Below, piece after piece: positions 47,898-59,412 of a stretch of DNA of 64,000 nt. Where the stretch lies: assembly GCA_028554755.1 (NCBI GenBank), contig JAPTOF010000020.1, forward strand, positions 6,701,001 through 6,765,000, in the 5' to 3' direction. This DNA is from Cordia subcordata (Eukaryota > Streptophyta > Magnoliopsida > Boraginales > Cordiaceae). The notes below the pieces were generated by a model. The model was not told the origin of the DNA and did no database searches. It saw only the letters and a program-made list of their open reading frames with translations. Both the position numbers and the translations under genes were made by a program. Numbering within the stretch: the stretch's first letter is position 1; each line of letters begins with the position of its first letter.

Positions 47898-47923
47898 TAA
47901 GTCTATGCTGGACACATTCTTCT

Positions 47924-48385
47924 TTATCTTAACCACCACATACTATAACCATCATCATTTGGTGTGGCAGCACAGTAATTAAATAGAAGCACTTGTTGGT
48001 GAAGCTCTGCAGGCATCATTCTTGGCGTCTTTACATAACTTCGGCAGAGCGGACATGTCTTACGCCCATGTCCAAGCCACCTATCTATGCATTCTCTGTG
48101 GAAAATATGATGGCAAACCAGTTCTCTAACCTCGTCTCCTTCTTCAATCTTGCTTAAACAAACCGCACATTCTTCTGAATCTTCTTCACATCCTTCTTCG
48201 CGTTCGTATCGCGTCAAGCATGATGCATCAAGATCTTCCGTCGTGCTGTAAAGCTTGTAAGAGTGAGCAAACGAATGGTGAAGCAGATGTTCCCAAGCCA
48301 GTTTCAACTGGGTAGCCATCAACATTATGTATTTTGATATCATGGATAAATGATTCAACATCTGATACATATTTCTTACAAACAT
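47924..48385 (-). CDS. RING-H2 finger protein, probable E3 ubiquitin ligase, copy 1
   Basis: 153 codons, single exon. A RING-H2 zinc finger at residues 73-114 has all eight ligands: C73, C76, C91, H93, H96, C99, C111, C114, with the conserved Trp (RW, residue 103) and Pro before the last Cys that contact E2 enzymes. By family it would transfer ubiquitin from an E2 to unknown substrates. Upstream lies a Met-rich, amphipathic N-terminus (QMLNHLSMISKYIML) that could be an anchor or could be 5' UTR: a second start at MATQ (48319) matches the start in copy 2. Compared with copy 2 it has six extra acidic residues (CEEDSE) before the finger. A TATATATA stretch at about 48601-48608 may be its promoter. 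Small plant RHA2/XERICO-like proteins are the nearest class I can suggest. Confidence 0.82.
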   Translation of the reverse strand: MFVRNMYQMLNHLSMISKYIMLMATQLKLAWEHLLHHSFAHSYKLYSTTEDLDASCLTRYEREEGCEEDSEECAVCLSKIEEGDEVRELVCHHIFHRECIDRWLGHGRKTCPLCRSYVKTPRMMPAELHQQVLLFNYCAATPNDDGYSMWWLR

Positions 48386-49571
48386 GTTTATGAAATTCTT
48401 GTCGCTCTATTTGAGCTTAAAGAAATTCTTGCTTTGGTAGCGAAAAAGGAAAATAAAAATGTTGATAATGTGTTAAATTAAGCTAGAGTTGAGAAAGATA
48501 ACAAAAAAGGCTGAGAAAAAGCAGTTTGCTGTATGCAGTTTAATGCAAAATGGGCTCAGCCTTGGGTGACTTCTCGGTGGTGAATGGTGGGTTATGTAGT
48601 ATATATATACACCACATGCAAATGAGTTAGTGGAATACTTTTTTAAATTGTTATCTTTGACCAAATAAATAAAAAATTAGATTGTCTGTGCTGTATTCAT
48701 GATATAGGTCTTAGCATGTTAACAATGACTTTTGGCACAACTGTTGCGATTATATGGAATTTCAAGCTTGCATGTGAACCAAGTGTCAATATTGTATATA
48801 TTGGACTAGTTGTCTATCAATATAGATAAAAGAAATATTTTTTTTACATCCTTCGAGGATGGTGGGAGATGCCACGATTGGTTTACATTGTTTATTTTTT
48901 ATTTGATCAGGATGTAATTGTCATAACAAGATTTGTTTGTAAATTTTATAAAATTCATGACTAAATCTTTATATTTGTTATAAATAAATAAATAAATTTG
49001 TACAAATACGAAAAACGTGATGGTAGAAGGTGCTCCACCCCTTAATCATGTGAGAGAGTAACTTCGCTTCACCTTCTGTCCATCTTGTTTAAAAAAAGGG
49101 TTCACTAAAATAATCTGCATAAATTTCACATTTTATTCTCTTTAACTCTAATTCTTCTCCATATAAATGCATTACAATATCTCACCCTCTTTTAGAGATT
49201 AAGGAATATCTCAAATGGTTAAGACTATCTCTTCAAATATGAGAGCCCTGAGTTTAGATTTGAATACTGCTCACAGTAAACTGGGTATTAAATATCCAAT
49301 TAGACCTTGATTATTTACTTGTCAATGACTTTGAACCCAAAGAGCTCATTTAAACTTTAATTTGTACTCTTTTGTTATACAATACTAGTTATGTTTAATT
49401 TGATAAAAGAATTATTTTCATGGAAGGAATTTCATGCCATAAAAGAATATAATTTAAAATCAAAAATTGAGAAAAGAGGAAAATATGATAATTCTACCAG
49501 ATGATATACCCATGTGCTTATTAGTAGGACCTAATGAGGTGTCAAGTATTTTGCCTTTTCCATACTTTTTA
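48386..49571. other. Upstream region of RING gene 1 and AT-rich sequence
   Basis: 48590-48640 holds TATATATACACCACATGCAAAT, a possible promoter for the minus-strand RING gene. 49020-49190 is related to 1-70 and 1315-1390. 49430-49570 is an old relative of the macrosatellite core and of 5540-5640 (TTAGTAGGACCTAATGAGG). No other gene. Confidence 0.5.
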
Positions 49572-50058
49572 GAAGGTGTTTGGATTGCCTTATCAAAAAG
49601 TTACTTAAAGCACTTCTAGCTTTAAGTAACTTTTTTTATTGTCAACTTTAAATAATTACGTGTTTGAATAAAAGTTATAATTATAAAAATAAGTATTTAT
49701 ATATTTGATTAAAATGGATTGAAAAGTAAGTTATATGGTTAAAATAACTATTAATTACATTAAAATAGAATTTTAAAAAGGTAAGTATAAGATCAAAGAG
49801 TAAAGATATTTTAATAATAAAAATAAAAAAGTAAGGATAAGATAGTAAATGATTTGGTCACACTTGCTTTTTTTTCAAAGTGCTAAAGCTATAAAAAAAC
49901 AAAAGTTGATATTGGGAAGATTTTTATTTTCTACTTAAAGCCACTTAAAAAAACACTTTTTAATTAAAAAAAATACTTCTATTAGCTTAAATTAGACTTT
50001 AAGCAGGTTTGACCAGGGGAAAAAAAGAAAAAAAAAAAAAGCTAAGCCAGACACCCTC
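49572..50058. mobile_element. Tourist-like MITE (PIF/Harbinger type)
   Basis: 487 bp, left end GAAGGTGTTTGGATTGCC, right end (inverted) GAGGGTGTCTGGCTTAGC, flanked by TTA on both sides. Removing it restores the sequence CCATACTTTTTAGTCAATTGC seen in related copies. It is T/A-rich inside and has no ORF. Confidence 0.8.
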
Positions 50059-52061
50059 TTAGTCAATTGCTGCCTGGCTGCCTACTACTTATTTATCAAT
50101 CAGTTGCCAGTTCATGACTGCCTTTGATAAGAAAATACAACATGAGAAAAATTGCTAGAAGACTTCTAACTTGTAGGAACATATATCATTATAGAAGAAA
50201 TTTAAAAAGTGTTTCTTCTTTTTTTGGTAATTTTAGAGTGCTACATTATTACTTCTTATTTTTATTTCATTCTAGAATGCAACATTAGTCCTTTCATGAC
50301 ATATGTTAAACTTTTCATTCTAAGTTATTTTAACACATTAGCATTTGCATATACTTTATGTATTAAATAAAAAATAAAGAATAAAATTAAAAATGAAAAA
50401 ACTAGCAACTAACAAATTAAAAAATTTAAAAATAAAATTAGAAAATAAAAAGTAAAGAATTAAAGAATTAAAATACCAAAATATTAAAACTTAAAGTTAG
50501 AAACTAAAAATTAAAAAGTTAGAAGTAAATAAATTTAAATAAATGAACGAACTTCAAATAGAAATTTTAACCAAACATATACAAATTGTTTTTCTTATAA
50601 AACAATAATCTTTTATTTTCTTTTACCAAACAATAGAACACATTTCCTAACTACAAGATTGGGTTCAACACTTTTTTTAAATAGCAATAGCAAACTGCAA
50701 CAAAAATGCCAAACTAACCATTAATTGTTAATCAGTTAATGCTTAATTAAATAAGATTTGTTTAAATTTCAAAAAGCTTATGACTACATAGATATTTGAT
50801 ATAGAAAATAAATAAAAACAATGCAAAGTAATGGAATACAATTGCGCTAAGTTATAAGATATGTTTTACAAGAGAGGAGGGTAAGTGACTAATTATGCAA
50901 ATTACTGGGAGTAACACTCATTTTGGCTCGTTCAATTTTTTTCCCAAAAAAAAAAAAATTTGTTCCCCAAGAAACACATTTTTTTTTTCCGAATAGATGT
51001 TTGGTTGACTTTTAAAACAAAATCGTCTTTGAAAAAAGATGAATTTTAGAAGCAAAAAAAATAATAATAATAACTTCTCAAAAAAAGCAATTTTCTCAAA
51101 AGTTATACAAAAGAACAAATTGTAAGCCCTTCCAAACAGGCCCTTTACCTAAACCTAAACTATGGAGAAGTGAAAATCCCACCATATATATGTACCGCTG
51201 GGATGTCATAAAATTTGGATCGGGAGGTATGAAAAATATCAATTTAGATTTCTGGAGAAAGTGAAAAAAGCATATTCTACATACACACACTTTGGGAGGT
51301 CAAATAATGGTTTCAATTGAAAGACGTATACGTAATTTAGTAATCAAAGGCAACCTGTAACATGATATTGAATAACAAAGTTTAAAACGGGTTGAAGATC
51401 AGTCACGATATTAAAATTGTGTTTTAATAGACAAGACAAGCGTCAAGAATTTGGATTTTCTATAGCTTGCTTAAGTTTCAATATTGTGACTGAATCACTG
51501 ATCTTCAAGCCGTTTCATACTTTCGTAACGTAAAATGCCCGGAAATATATATTTGTCTTACTAACATATATAATTGTAATTAAACTCCCTAAATTGGAAA
51601 TATGTAATTGGCATGTAGCCAAGTTGGTCAATCCTTCCAAGATTAAAATCTGAGAAGAAAGTTTTACTTGGAAATTACCAATTGGCCTAAGAGAAAAGTA
51701 AGACTATCCTACTCTTTTTCCCTTAAAAAAATAAAAAGAAAAGAAAAGAAGTAGTAGTATTCTATTCGTTGGACAATGATATAAGCCCACCTTAGTGAAG
51801 AAAACAATATAACGTTATTTTCAAGAAGCGATTTGTGTTACTGGCTTGACTCTTCTCGTTTCATGTTATTATCATGCAATGGCAAGATTCATGAATTAAC
51901 AAAGTAGTCCTTGACCCCCCCCCCCCAACCCAAAAAAAAAAAAACCCAAAAGAAAAAAAGAATTGATTATCGCTTTCGATTGTGGGGTTTTGATTTTTGA
52001 AGTTTCAATATCATCTTTATTTGGGGAACAATTGACATTAATTATAAGGCAATTGAAGGAT
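50059..52061. repeat. Duplicated block shared with 44.4-45.2 kb
   Basis: It starts with the remainder of an old macrosatellite-core relative (to about 50190), then AT-rich filler. 50800-52010 is related to 44440-45230. A full T-run MITE copy lies at about 50921-51143 (TTTTGGCTCGTTCAA to TTCCAAACAGGCCC). A run of 12 C followed by A-runs is at 51915-51944. No gene. Confidence 0.65.
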
Positions 52062-52072
52062 GTTAATGTAGG

Positions 52073-52344
52073 ATCAAGATCCTATCATATCATTAGTTCT
52101 TTGATATTAATATAAGAAGAAAATTCTAGCTATTTATGTGTGGATCATACTATTTCAGCTATTGACAAATTTTAAATTTAAAAAAAAAAGGGGTATTGGG
52201 AGGGAGAAAAGGCATGTTAAAAATTAATTTATTTTTAGAATTTAAATTTCACGAATTGTTGAGGTGATATAACTCACACTTGCATGGTTAAGATTTTTCT
52301 CATATCAATATAAGAGACCATTTGATATGATAGGATCCTAATCT
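52073..52344. mobile_element. Small Mutator-like MITE with 11-bp target duplication
   Basis: 272 bp whose ends form an inverted repeat of about 50 bp (GATCCTATCATATCA near the left, TGATATGATAGGATC near the right). It is flanked by direct copies of GTTAATGTAGG at 52062-52072 and 52345-52355. A 9-11 bp duplication with long TIRs points to the Mutator superfamily. No ORF. Confidence 0.8.
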
Positions 52345-52355
52345 GTTAATGTAGG

Positions 52356-52985
52356 GTTGACTAAAGATGCTCACAAATCAATCAATTATTAATTAAGTGA
52401 AGAAAGTATATAATGATCCCTTTTCCCTTGTAGAAGACATCTATAAAAGATCAATTGACAGGAAAGTATATACTAATTTATATAATTTTTTTTTAAAAAA
52501 AATTTCATCACCCATCTTTATTTTTTCTTCTCATTTTCTTTTATCCTATATTTTTCTTACATTGATTTTTTAGTATATATTTTTCATGGATAATATTTTA
52601 TTGACAAAAATTTTTGTAACAAATAAGTAATTTTAGTGAATAAATTTTAATAATACTTAATTTATTTATTATGTTCGCTAGGTGCTTGATTAATTTATTT
52701 ATTATCTTCGCAAGGTACTTAATTAGAAATTTTTTCTATAAGATAAAATTTAAAACGTTGATAAATTAATGGAGCATTTTCATTGAAAATTTATTTATTT
52801 AGAAAGTTCTTTATATGTAATTTATTTATTTATTTTTCCAATTAAATAATTTAATAAAACTGGACAAAGAAAAGAAAACTTAATTTCATTAACTAAATAA
52901 ATAACTTTTGCTATGCATAAAATAGAAGACCTTAGATTGGAGATTAATAATGAAAGAAGCAAGGTGAAATGTTCTACACTAATAA
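52356..52985. repeat. Paralogous block: empty site of the viral locus, then dispersed repeat copy 3
   Basis: 52356-52460 (GACTAAAGATGC, ATCAATCAATTATTA, AGAAGACATCTATAAAAG) matches 28490-28545 joined to 37926-37975, that is, the locus without the virus and its neighbours. 52535-52915 matches 39045-39395 and 46686-47000. Confidence 0.7.
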
Positions 52986-53052
52986 GTCGTCTATGCTGAA
53001 GACATTTTTGTTTATCTTAACCACCACATACTATAATCATCGTCATTTGGTC
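52986..53052 (-). pseudogene. RING-H2 gene 3' fragment (third copy)
   Basis: GTCTATGCTGAAGACATTTT through TTATCTTAACCACCACATAC to CGTCATTTGG matches the 3' UTR and last 12-14 codons of RING copies 1 and 2 (including the terminal MWWL codons). It then stops abruptly at about 53052, where an unrelated AT-rich sequence starts. No finger domain remains. Confidence 0.75.
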
Positions 53053-53644
53053 CATTCAAAAGTGTTTTTAGACACTCAAAAGTTGAAATTAACATGTTTA
53101 ACTTATATTAAAAAGAAATTTTTTTTTCATATAAGCTGAAACTAAAAAAATTAAAAAATCAGAAGCTTCAAATTAGAGTTTTTCAGGAAAATTTTTTTAA
53201 AAAACTATTTTTACATTGATCATATCAAAAATTGTTTTCTTTTTTTCCCTCCTTTTTTCAAAGTAAGTGAATAAGAGAACTTCAAATTAAAACGGCGGGA
53301 CGTGAGTTTGCATCGCCTGCTAAGTTAAAAGTTTTTATGAAATCCCTCATGAAGAAATACATTAATGATTTTTTTCGTTTTCCTTTTGGCCCTCCTTTTT
53401 TCTTGTCAGAATTCATAAAAGATCAGTCACCATCTTCTTGAACTGGAGACATATATATAATAACGAGCCTATGCATGAAACTTAGATTCTCCAATTAATA
53501 AATGAAAGAAACCAAGGTGAAATATTATTCTTTTAGGGAAAAAAAAAATGGTGTAAATACAATGGCATAATCGTAAAGAAGTGGCATTTGAATGATCGGT
53601 TGCATATCCACCTGCACTAAGTCTGAGTTGAATACATTATTCTT
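53053..53644. other. AT-rich spacer and 3' flank of RING gene 2
   Basis: 53420-53640 matches the 3' flank of RING gene 1 without the MITE. 53053-53400 shows nothing identifiable except an AAAAGTGTTTTTAGACACT-type MITE edge near 53048. Confidence 0.5.
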
Positions 53645-54019
53645 TCATCCTAACCACCACATACTGTAATCATTTGGTGTAGCAGCACAATAATTGAACA
53701 GAAGCACTTGTTGATTAAGCTCTGCAGGCACCATTCTTGGCATCTTCACATGACTTCGGCACAGCGGACATGTCCTACGCCCATGTCCAAGCCACCTATC
53801 TATGCATTCTCTGTGAAAAATATGATCACAAACCAGTTCTCTAACCTCGTCTCCTTCTTCAATCTTGCTTAAGCAAACCGCACATTCTCCTTCTTCGCGT
53901 TCGTATCGCGTCACGCATGATGCATCAAGATCTTCTGGTGGCATGCTGTAGAGCTTGTCAGAGTGAGCAAACGAATGGTGAAGCAGATGTTCCCAAGCCA
54001 GTCTCAATTGGGTAGCCAT
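53645..54019 (-). CDS. RING-H2 finger protein, probable E3 ubiquitin ligase, copy 2
   Basis: 124 codons from ATG at 54019 (MATQLRLAWEHLL), single exon, about 85% identical to copy 1 by eye. All eight RING-H2 ligands are present (C46, C49, C64, H66, H69, C72, C84, C87) with the conserved Trp (residue 76). The upstream sequence still resembles the longer N-terminus of copy 1, but a one-base deletion puts it out of frame and into a TGA directly before the MATQ start, so only the short form can be made here. Function as an E3 ligase is inferred from the domain; partners are unknown. The first base upstream of homology with copy 1 is lost near 54160, where the array junction begins, so its promoter may be altered. 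Confidence 0.78.
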   Translation of the reverse strand: MATQLRLAWEHLLHHSFAHSDKLYSMPPEDLDASCVTRYEREEGECAVCLSKIEEGDEVRELVCDHIFHRECIDRWLGHGRRTCPLCRSHVKMPRMVPAELNQQVLLFNYCAATPNDYSMWWLG

Positions 54020-54120
54020 CAAGTTATGTACTTCGAGATCATTGATAAATGATGCAACATCTGATGAAACATATTTCTTACCAACATGTTTATGAAAGTC
54101 TTGTCACTTGTATATGATTC

Positions 54121-54236
54121 GTTGAGCTTAACGAAATTCTTTCTTTCGCTTTTTTTAATTGTATATGAAAGTTATTAATTATTTATTCATCTTTAAATTG
54201 TATATGAAAGTTATTAATTTCGTTAAGCTCAACATG
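54121..54236. repeat. Palindromic rearrangement junction between RING gene 2 and array 2
   Basis: GTTGAGCTTAACGAAAT at 54121-54137 recurs in inverted orientation at 54217-54233. Between them a 26-base phrase (TTGTATATGAAAGTTATTAA) occurs twice in direct orientation (about 54161-54180 and 54198-54217). The array unit starts immediately after, in mid-unit. Confidence 0.8.
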
Positions 54237-57030
54237 TTTAAAACACCAAACTGCTTTTTATCTTTTATACTCTAAAAAAATTGTCAATTCAAAAATATAT
54301 GTATTAATTTAAGTGAAAAAGATTGAATTCTATTTGAAATGAATATAAATATGTTGAAAGAATAGATCAAATTGTATCTAATTTTTTCTCTTGAATCTTG
54401 TGGGTAAAAAAATTTTGTCAATGGACTATTTTGTACATTTGTCATATTTTGAAACTAAAATCTTCTGATTTTCAATTTGTTTGTAGATTCTTGTTGAATG
54501 ATTTTATTAAATTATCTTATCTATTTTACACTTTAACAAAATAAATAAATAAATAGATAAGACATAAAAAGGTAAATAGTGTATAGTTAACAAAAAAATT
54601 TATGAATAAACTATTTTTTAATTTTTTAAAATTTTGAATTAAAACTTTTATAATCTGCAACTACTTTTCAATGTTAGGCTTCATTTGGTAAAGTTTGATG
54701 CCGTAGGGAAATATGGATGAAATTGAAATTTCATGAGAAAGTTTGGAATTTAAGTTACAACACATGGTAATATGGCATTTACCCAAATAAACATATAAAG
54801 ATCACTAATTTTGAGGAAATAAGGTGAAAGATATGGTAATATGGCCCGATGACATGCCTGTGTCACTTATTAAATCGACCTACGTATTTTGCCTTTTCCA
54901 TGCTTTAGTCAATTATTAACTGCTGCATAATTTATCGGTCAATTGCTTGTTCACTGCTTTGACTGAACCATTGAATAACGTGCATACAATCTTTCTTGAT
55001 GAAGCTAGACAGGAAAACTCAACGTATAGCAAGAAAAAGAATTGCAAGAAGACTTCTAACTTGCAGGGACATATCATTATTATGATATTTTATCAACTTC
55101 TAATTAGGCAAAGGTATATATGGTAGAATTTTATGTAAAATATATGGATCATATCTGAATTTGTGAATATTTGCTGCTATTTTAGGGCCCTTCTAGAGTG
55201 ACATTTTTTAAAAGCGCTTTTTTAATAATTTTTGAAAAATAGTTTTTTTTTAAGAAGTTAAAAATTTCGACTTCTTAAAAAATTTATATTTGAGTTTTTT
55301 TTTTTCCCAAAAAAACCAATCCAAAGAACAAAAACATAAGATAAGCACAACCATAAGATAAACATAACATAAATCATAAAGCAAAAGTACCAAGTAGCTA
55401 ATAGATGGAAGTTTCAAAAAATACACCAGAGTTATAAGTTACATTTTTTAAAAGATAGGATGGTAAGTACCCTTGAGCCTGATTGGATTTTCTTTTTTTT
55501 TGGGGGAGTAGATGCAAGTTTGACTACTTTTAAAATAAAATCGAAACTCTGTCAGAAAGCTAAACTTCAAAAACAAAAAATTTAAAATTCACAGGAAAAT
55601 GATTTTTTTTAAAAATTTTGCCTTACCTCCATGAGTTTTTGCTGAAATCCCAAAGTCCTCCATGAAATTTTAATTTTTCTCATTTTCCCATATGGCTTCA
55701 AGTTTTGAACGTTTAATTACAGTTTGTCACTTTCTACTTTATTGTTGCTAGTTTTATTTTTATTTGATTTTATAAATGTTTGTTTTTTGTAGTAAAATCA
55801 TTATTTTGTTTTGATTTTATACATGTATCTGTATTTGCATTAAAAAAAGAATATATTTCATTCTAAATTCAATATTTATTTAATTTTCACTTATGACACA
55901 ATTAATTGCTTTTTATTTTTTATTTTTTATACTCTCAAAAGTTAGTTAATTCCAAAATATATGTATTGATTTAAGTAAAAGAGATTGAATTCTATTTGAA
56001 ATGTTTATAAATATGTCGAAAAAATAGATCAAATCATATCTAATATTTTCTCTTTAATCTCGTGGGTAAAAAAAATTGTCAATAGGCTATTTTGTTCATT
56101 TGTCATAATTTGAAACCAAAATCTTCTGATTTTCAATTTGTTTGTATATTCTTGTTGAATGATTTTACTAAATTATCTTATCTATTTTTCACTTTAACAA
56201 AATAAATAAATAAATAGATAAGACTTAAAAAAAAGTAAATTTCTTATTGTTAACAAAATATTATGAATAAACTATTTTTTAATTTTTTATAATTTGGAAT
56301 TAAAACTTTTACAATTTGCAATGTGATTGTAGATTTTTTTGGTTAAATAATTTTATCAAATTATTTATTTTTTTTCTTTAATAAATAAATACAAACTACT
56401 TTTCAATATAAGGCTTTGTTGGTAAAGTTTGATACCATAGGGAAATATGGATGAAATTAAAATTTCATAAGAGAGTTTGGAATTTAAGTTATAACTCATG
56501 GGAATATGGTATTTACCCAAATATGCATATAAAAGATCACTAATTTCGAGGAAATTAAGGTGAAAGATATGGTAATATGGCCAGATGACATGCCTATGTG
56601 ACTTATTAAAACTACCTAAGTATTTTGCTTATTGCATGCTTTAGTCAATTACTATCTGCTGGACAATTTATCGGTCAATTGCTTGTTCATTGCTTTGACT
56701 AAACAATTGAATAACGTGCATGCTATCTTTCTTGATGAAGCTACTCAAGAAAACTCAATGTACAGCATGAAAAAAATTGCAAGAAGACTTCTAACTTGCA
56801 GGGAAATATCAATATTGTAGAATTTTATTAACTTCTTTTTATGTATCATATATGGATCATATCTGAATTTGGAGCACAGCTATTTTAGGGCCCTTCTAGA
56901 GTGACTTTTTCTAAAAGAACTTTTTTTTAATAACTTTTGGAAAATAACTGAGAAGCTAAAAATTCTTGTATTTAAAAAAAGCTGTATTTGAGTTATTTAT
57001 TTATTTATTTATTTTTTTTGGAAGCCAAAT
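54237..57030. repeat. Array 2: macrosatellite units 7 (partial) and 8
   Basis: Unit 7 (54237-55471) begins in mid-unit at ACACCAAACTGC and lacks about 75 bases near 54660. Unit 8 (55472-57030) ends inside its second MITE, where module A copy 2 starts. Shared variants pair unit 7 with unit 4 (and partly unit 1) and unit 8 with unit 5, so this is a copy of a two-unit block. The recurring ORF is open in unit 8 (56632-56820) but stopped in unit 7 (AATTATTAACTG). Confidence 0.82.
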
Positions 57031-59219
57031 CAATAATTTTGATGAAATTAAAGAGAAAAAAACATGGTAATATAGCCAGATGACATGCCCATGTGACTTT
57101 TATTAGTAGGACCTAATGAGGAGTCCAGTCAATTGATGTCTGCTGCTTATTTTATCGGTCAATTGCTGGTTCTCTGCTTTGAATAAATAATTGAATTAAC
57201 ATACATGCAATCTTTCTTGACGAAGCTACACAAGAAAAGTCAACAGCATGAGAAAAATTGTAAAGACTTCTAACTTGCAGGGACATACTACTGTTAACTT
57301 ACATTTACGGTAACCTATATATGGTAGAATTTTTAATTAACTTACAATTAGGGTAACCCATATATGGTAGAATTTTATCTATCATATCTGAGTGTGTGAT
57401 CAATATTAGCAAAAGAATTTTAGATTTGGAATTTCTCGTATTATACGATGGTTGTTGTATAATAATCAATAAAATTTGTACTTCTTCACTTCTATAAGTT
57501 TCTTATGTTTTCTAGTAATCCTTTCTTTTAGGGGAACAAAAGAATATATGAAAAGTAAAAGATAAAATGCACATTACTCCGTATAATTTGCCCTATCAAT
57601 TAGCACTTACTCCTATTTTCAAAAACTTATCTAATACGCTACTTGTGATTTTCATCATGTGGTACATAATTTCCTTCCTTCATATTTTCTGTGTAACTTA
57701 ACAAAGAGTGCATAATTAACGTGAGAGTTGTGTGCAAATATGAGTACGAATTTTAACAAAATGGTTACAAATTTAGACAAAAATGGCCCATATATGAATA
57801 ATTAATTACTTAACCCTCGTGGCTTTCTCAATTAGCTACTTATGGCTTTGCATGGTCTTGCGCCACAATTTTTTCTAACAAAATTAAGAAAATAACAAAC
57901 AAAATCGGCAAGTATGTTAGACAAAAATCCTTTCCTAACTCCTTTTTTATCTTAACATTCTAATTTCAAATCTCAACCATATATTTTATTTTTAAAATAT
58001 CAAATAGATCTATACCATTGATTTAAATACCTCATCTCTCGCCTCTTAATTACCTCTACCAAACATAATCTTCTTTCCCATACCAAAAATAACTTTTCCT
58101 CTCACACCAAAAATAATTTTTCACTTCTACCAAAAATATTTTTTTCTCCCATACCAAAAATAATTTTCCATTCTTCTTTTCTGCCATTGCAAACTTTTTT
58201 TTTTTTGACATGCAAAATATTTTCTGCCATTGCGGCATCTTGAGTACATAGTACGTATGCAAAATATATTTTCTGCCATTGCACCATTGTTAATATTTCT
58301 GTTTTTCACTTTTAAATATTAATTTCTTTTCTTCTTTTGGTGCCATTTAATGAGCATGCTTATCATCGTGTCGTCAGATGTCACGATCACTTACTAGTTG
58401 CTGAATACGTTGACAAAAGAGTCTTAATATTATGAGCTATCACTTTGAAAAGTTACTGAATATACATGGTTTACCAACACTTGGAAATTTTTATTTAAAT
58501 ATACACACGATGCTAAAATGAATTTGCAAACTGAACAAATCAACAGTTCCTTTTGAACTAAGAAACAACGAGAAATCTCAAATTTAATTTTTAATAAATT
58601 TTCAATTAATGAGAAATGCAGAACAGAAGAAAATTAGTTCGTATGGGTGTTGGGCACAGCAGCTGGCTTAGCTGATGCTTAACGTTCATGTATGGTTCGT
58701 ACAATTCAAGCTTGAATTTCCGTTCGAAGAGCCGCACTCTAATAATCAATTTTACTTTGTACGGTCACTTTATTTGGTCAGAAACATGAAATTCATGTAT
58801 GAAGATATTTCGAGAAATGCAAAATACGAAAGCTTAAAGTGTACAAATGTTTAGTCCATTGCTCAAGCTGGCACAACAGCAGAAAATATATTTTGCATTT
58901 GTACCATGCAAGATGCCGCAATGGAGAAAATATATTTTGTACATGGTGAACGTATTTAGTCAAAAAAAAAAAATTGCAATGGCAGAAAAGAAGAATGAAA
59001 AATTACTTTTGGTATTGGTGAAAAAAATATTTTTGGTAGAAGTGGAATATTATTTTTGGTATGGAAGAGGAAAGTATTTTTGTTAGAGGTAATTAAGAGG
59101 TAAGAGATGAAATCAATGGTATAGATCTATTTGGTATTTTAAGAACAAAATATATGATTAAGATTTAAAGTTAGAATGTTAAGACTAAAAAAGAGTTAAG
59201 AGAGGATCCTTGTATGTCA
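57031..59219. repeat. Segmental duplication module A, copy 2
   Basis: Near-identical to 5552-7757 with a few substitutions and small indels. It includes the second long inverted repeat (arms about 57928-58290 and 58858-59205). Here it is embedded between macrosatellite units on both sides, whereas copy 1 has array only on its right. Confidence 0.85.
57928..59205. repeat. Long inverted repeat (foldback-type element), copy 2
   Basis: Same structure as 6449-7757, about 350-bp arms and 570-bp spacer. The right arm lacks one GAAAGGGAAAATTATTTTTGG block present in copy 1, so the two hairpins have begun to diverge. Confidence 0.72.
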
Positions 59220-59412
59220 CGTTTCAAAAAACACACAAGAGTTATAAGGTACATTTTAAAAAATAGGATGGTAAATAGCTGTGGGTCCATTTGGATTTGT
59301 TTTTCCTGGGGGGGGGGGGGGCAGAAGGGTTAGGAGAGGATCCTTATATGTCACGTATCAAAAAACATACGAGAGTTATTAGGTACATTTTAAAAGATAG
59401 CATGGTAAGAGC
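59203..59412. repeat. Short tandem duplication of unit edge with G-runs
   Basis: The phrase GAGAGGATCCTTRTATGTCACG followed by TCAAAAAACA, GTTATAAGGTACATTTT and a GTTTGGATTT or GTTTGGACTT end occurs twice with a period of about 134 bases (from 59203 and 59337). Each ends in a long G-run (13-14 G at 59308-59320; about 12 G near 59439-59450). Confidence 0.65.
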
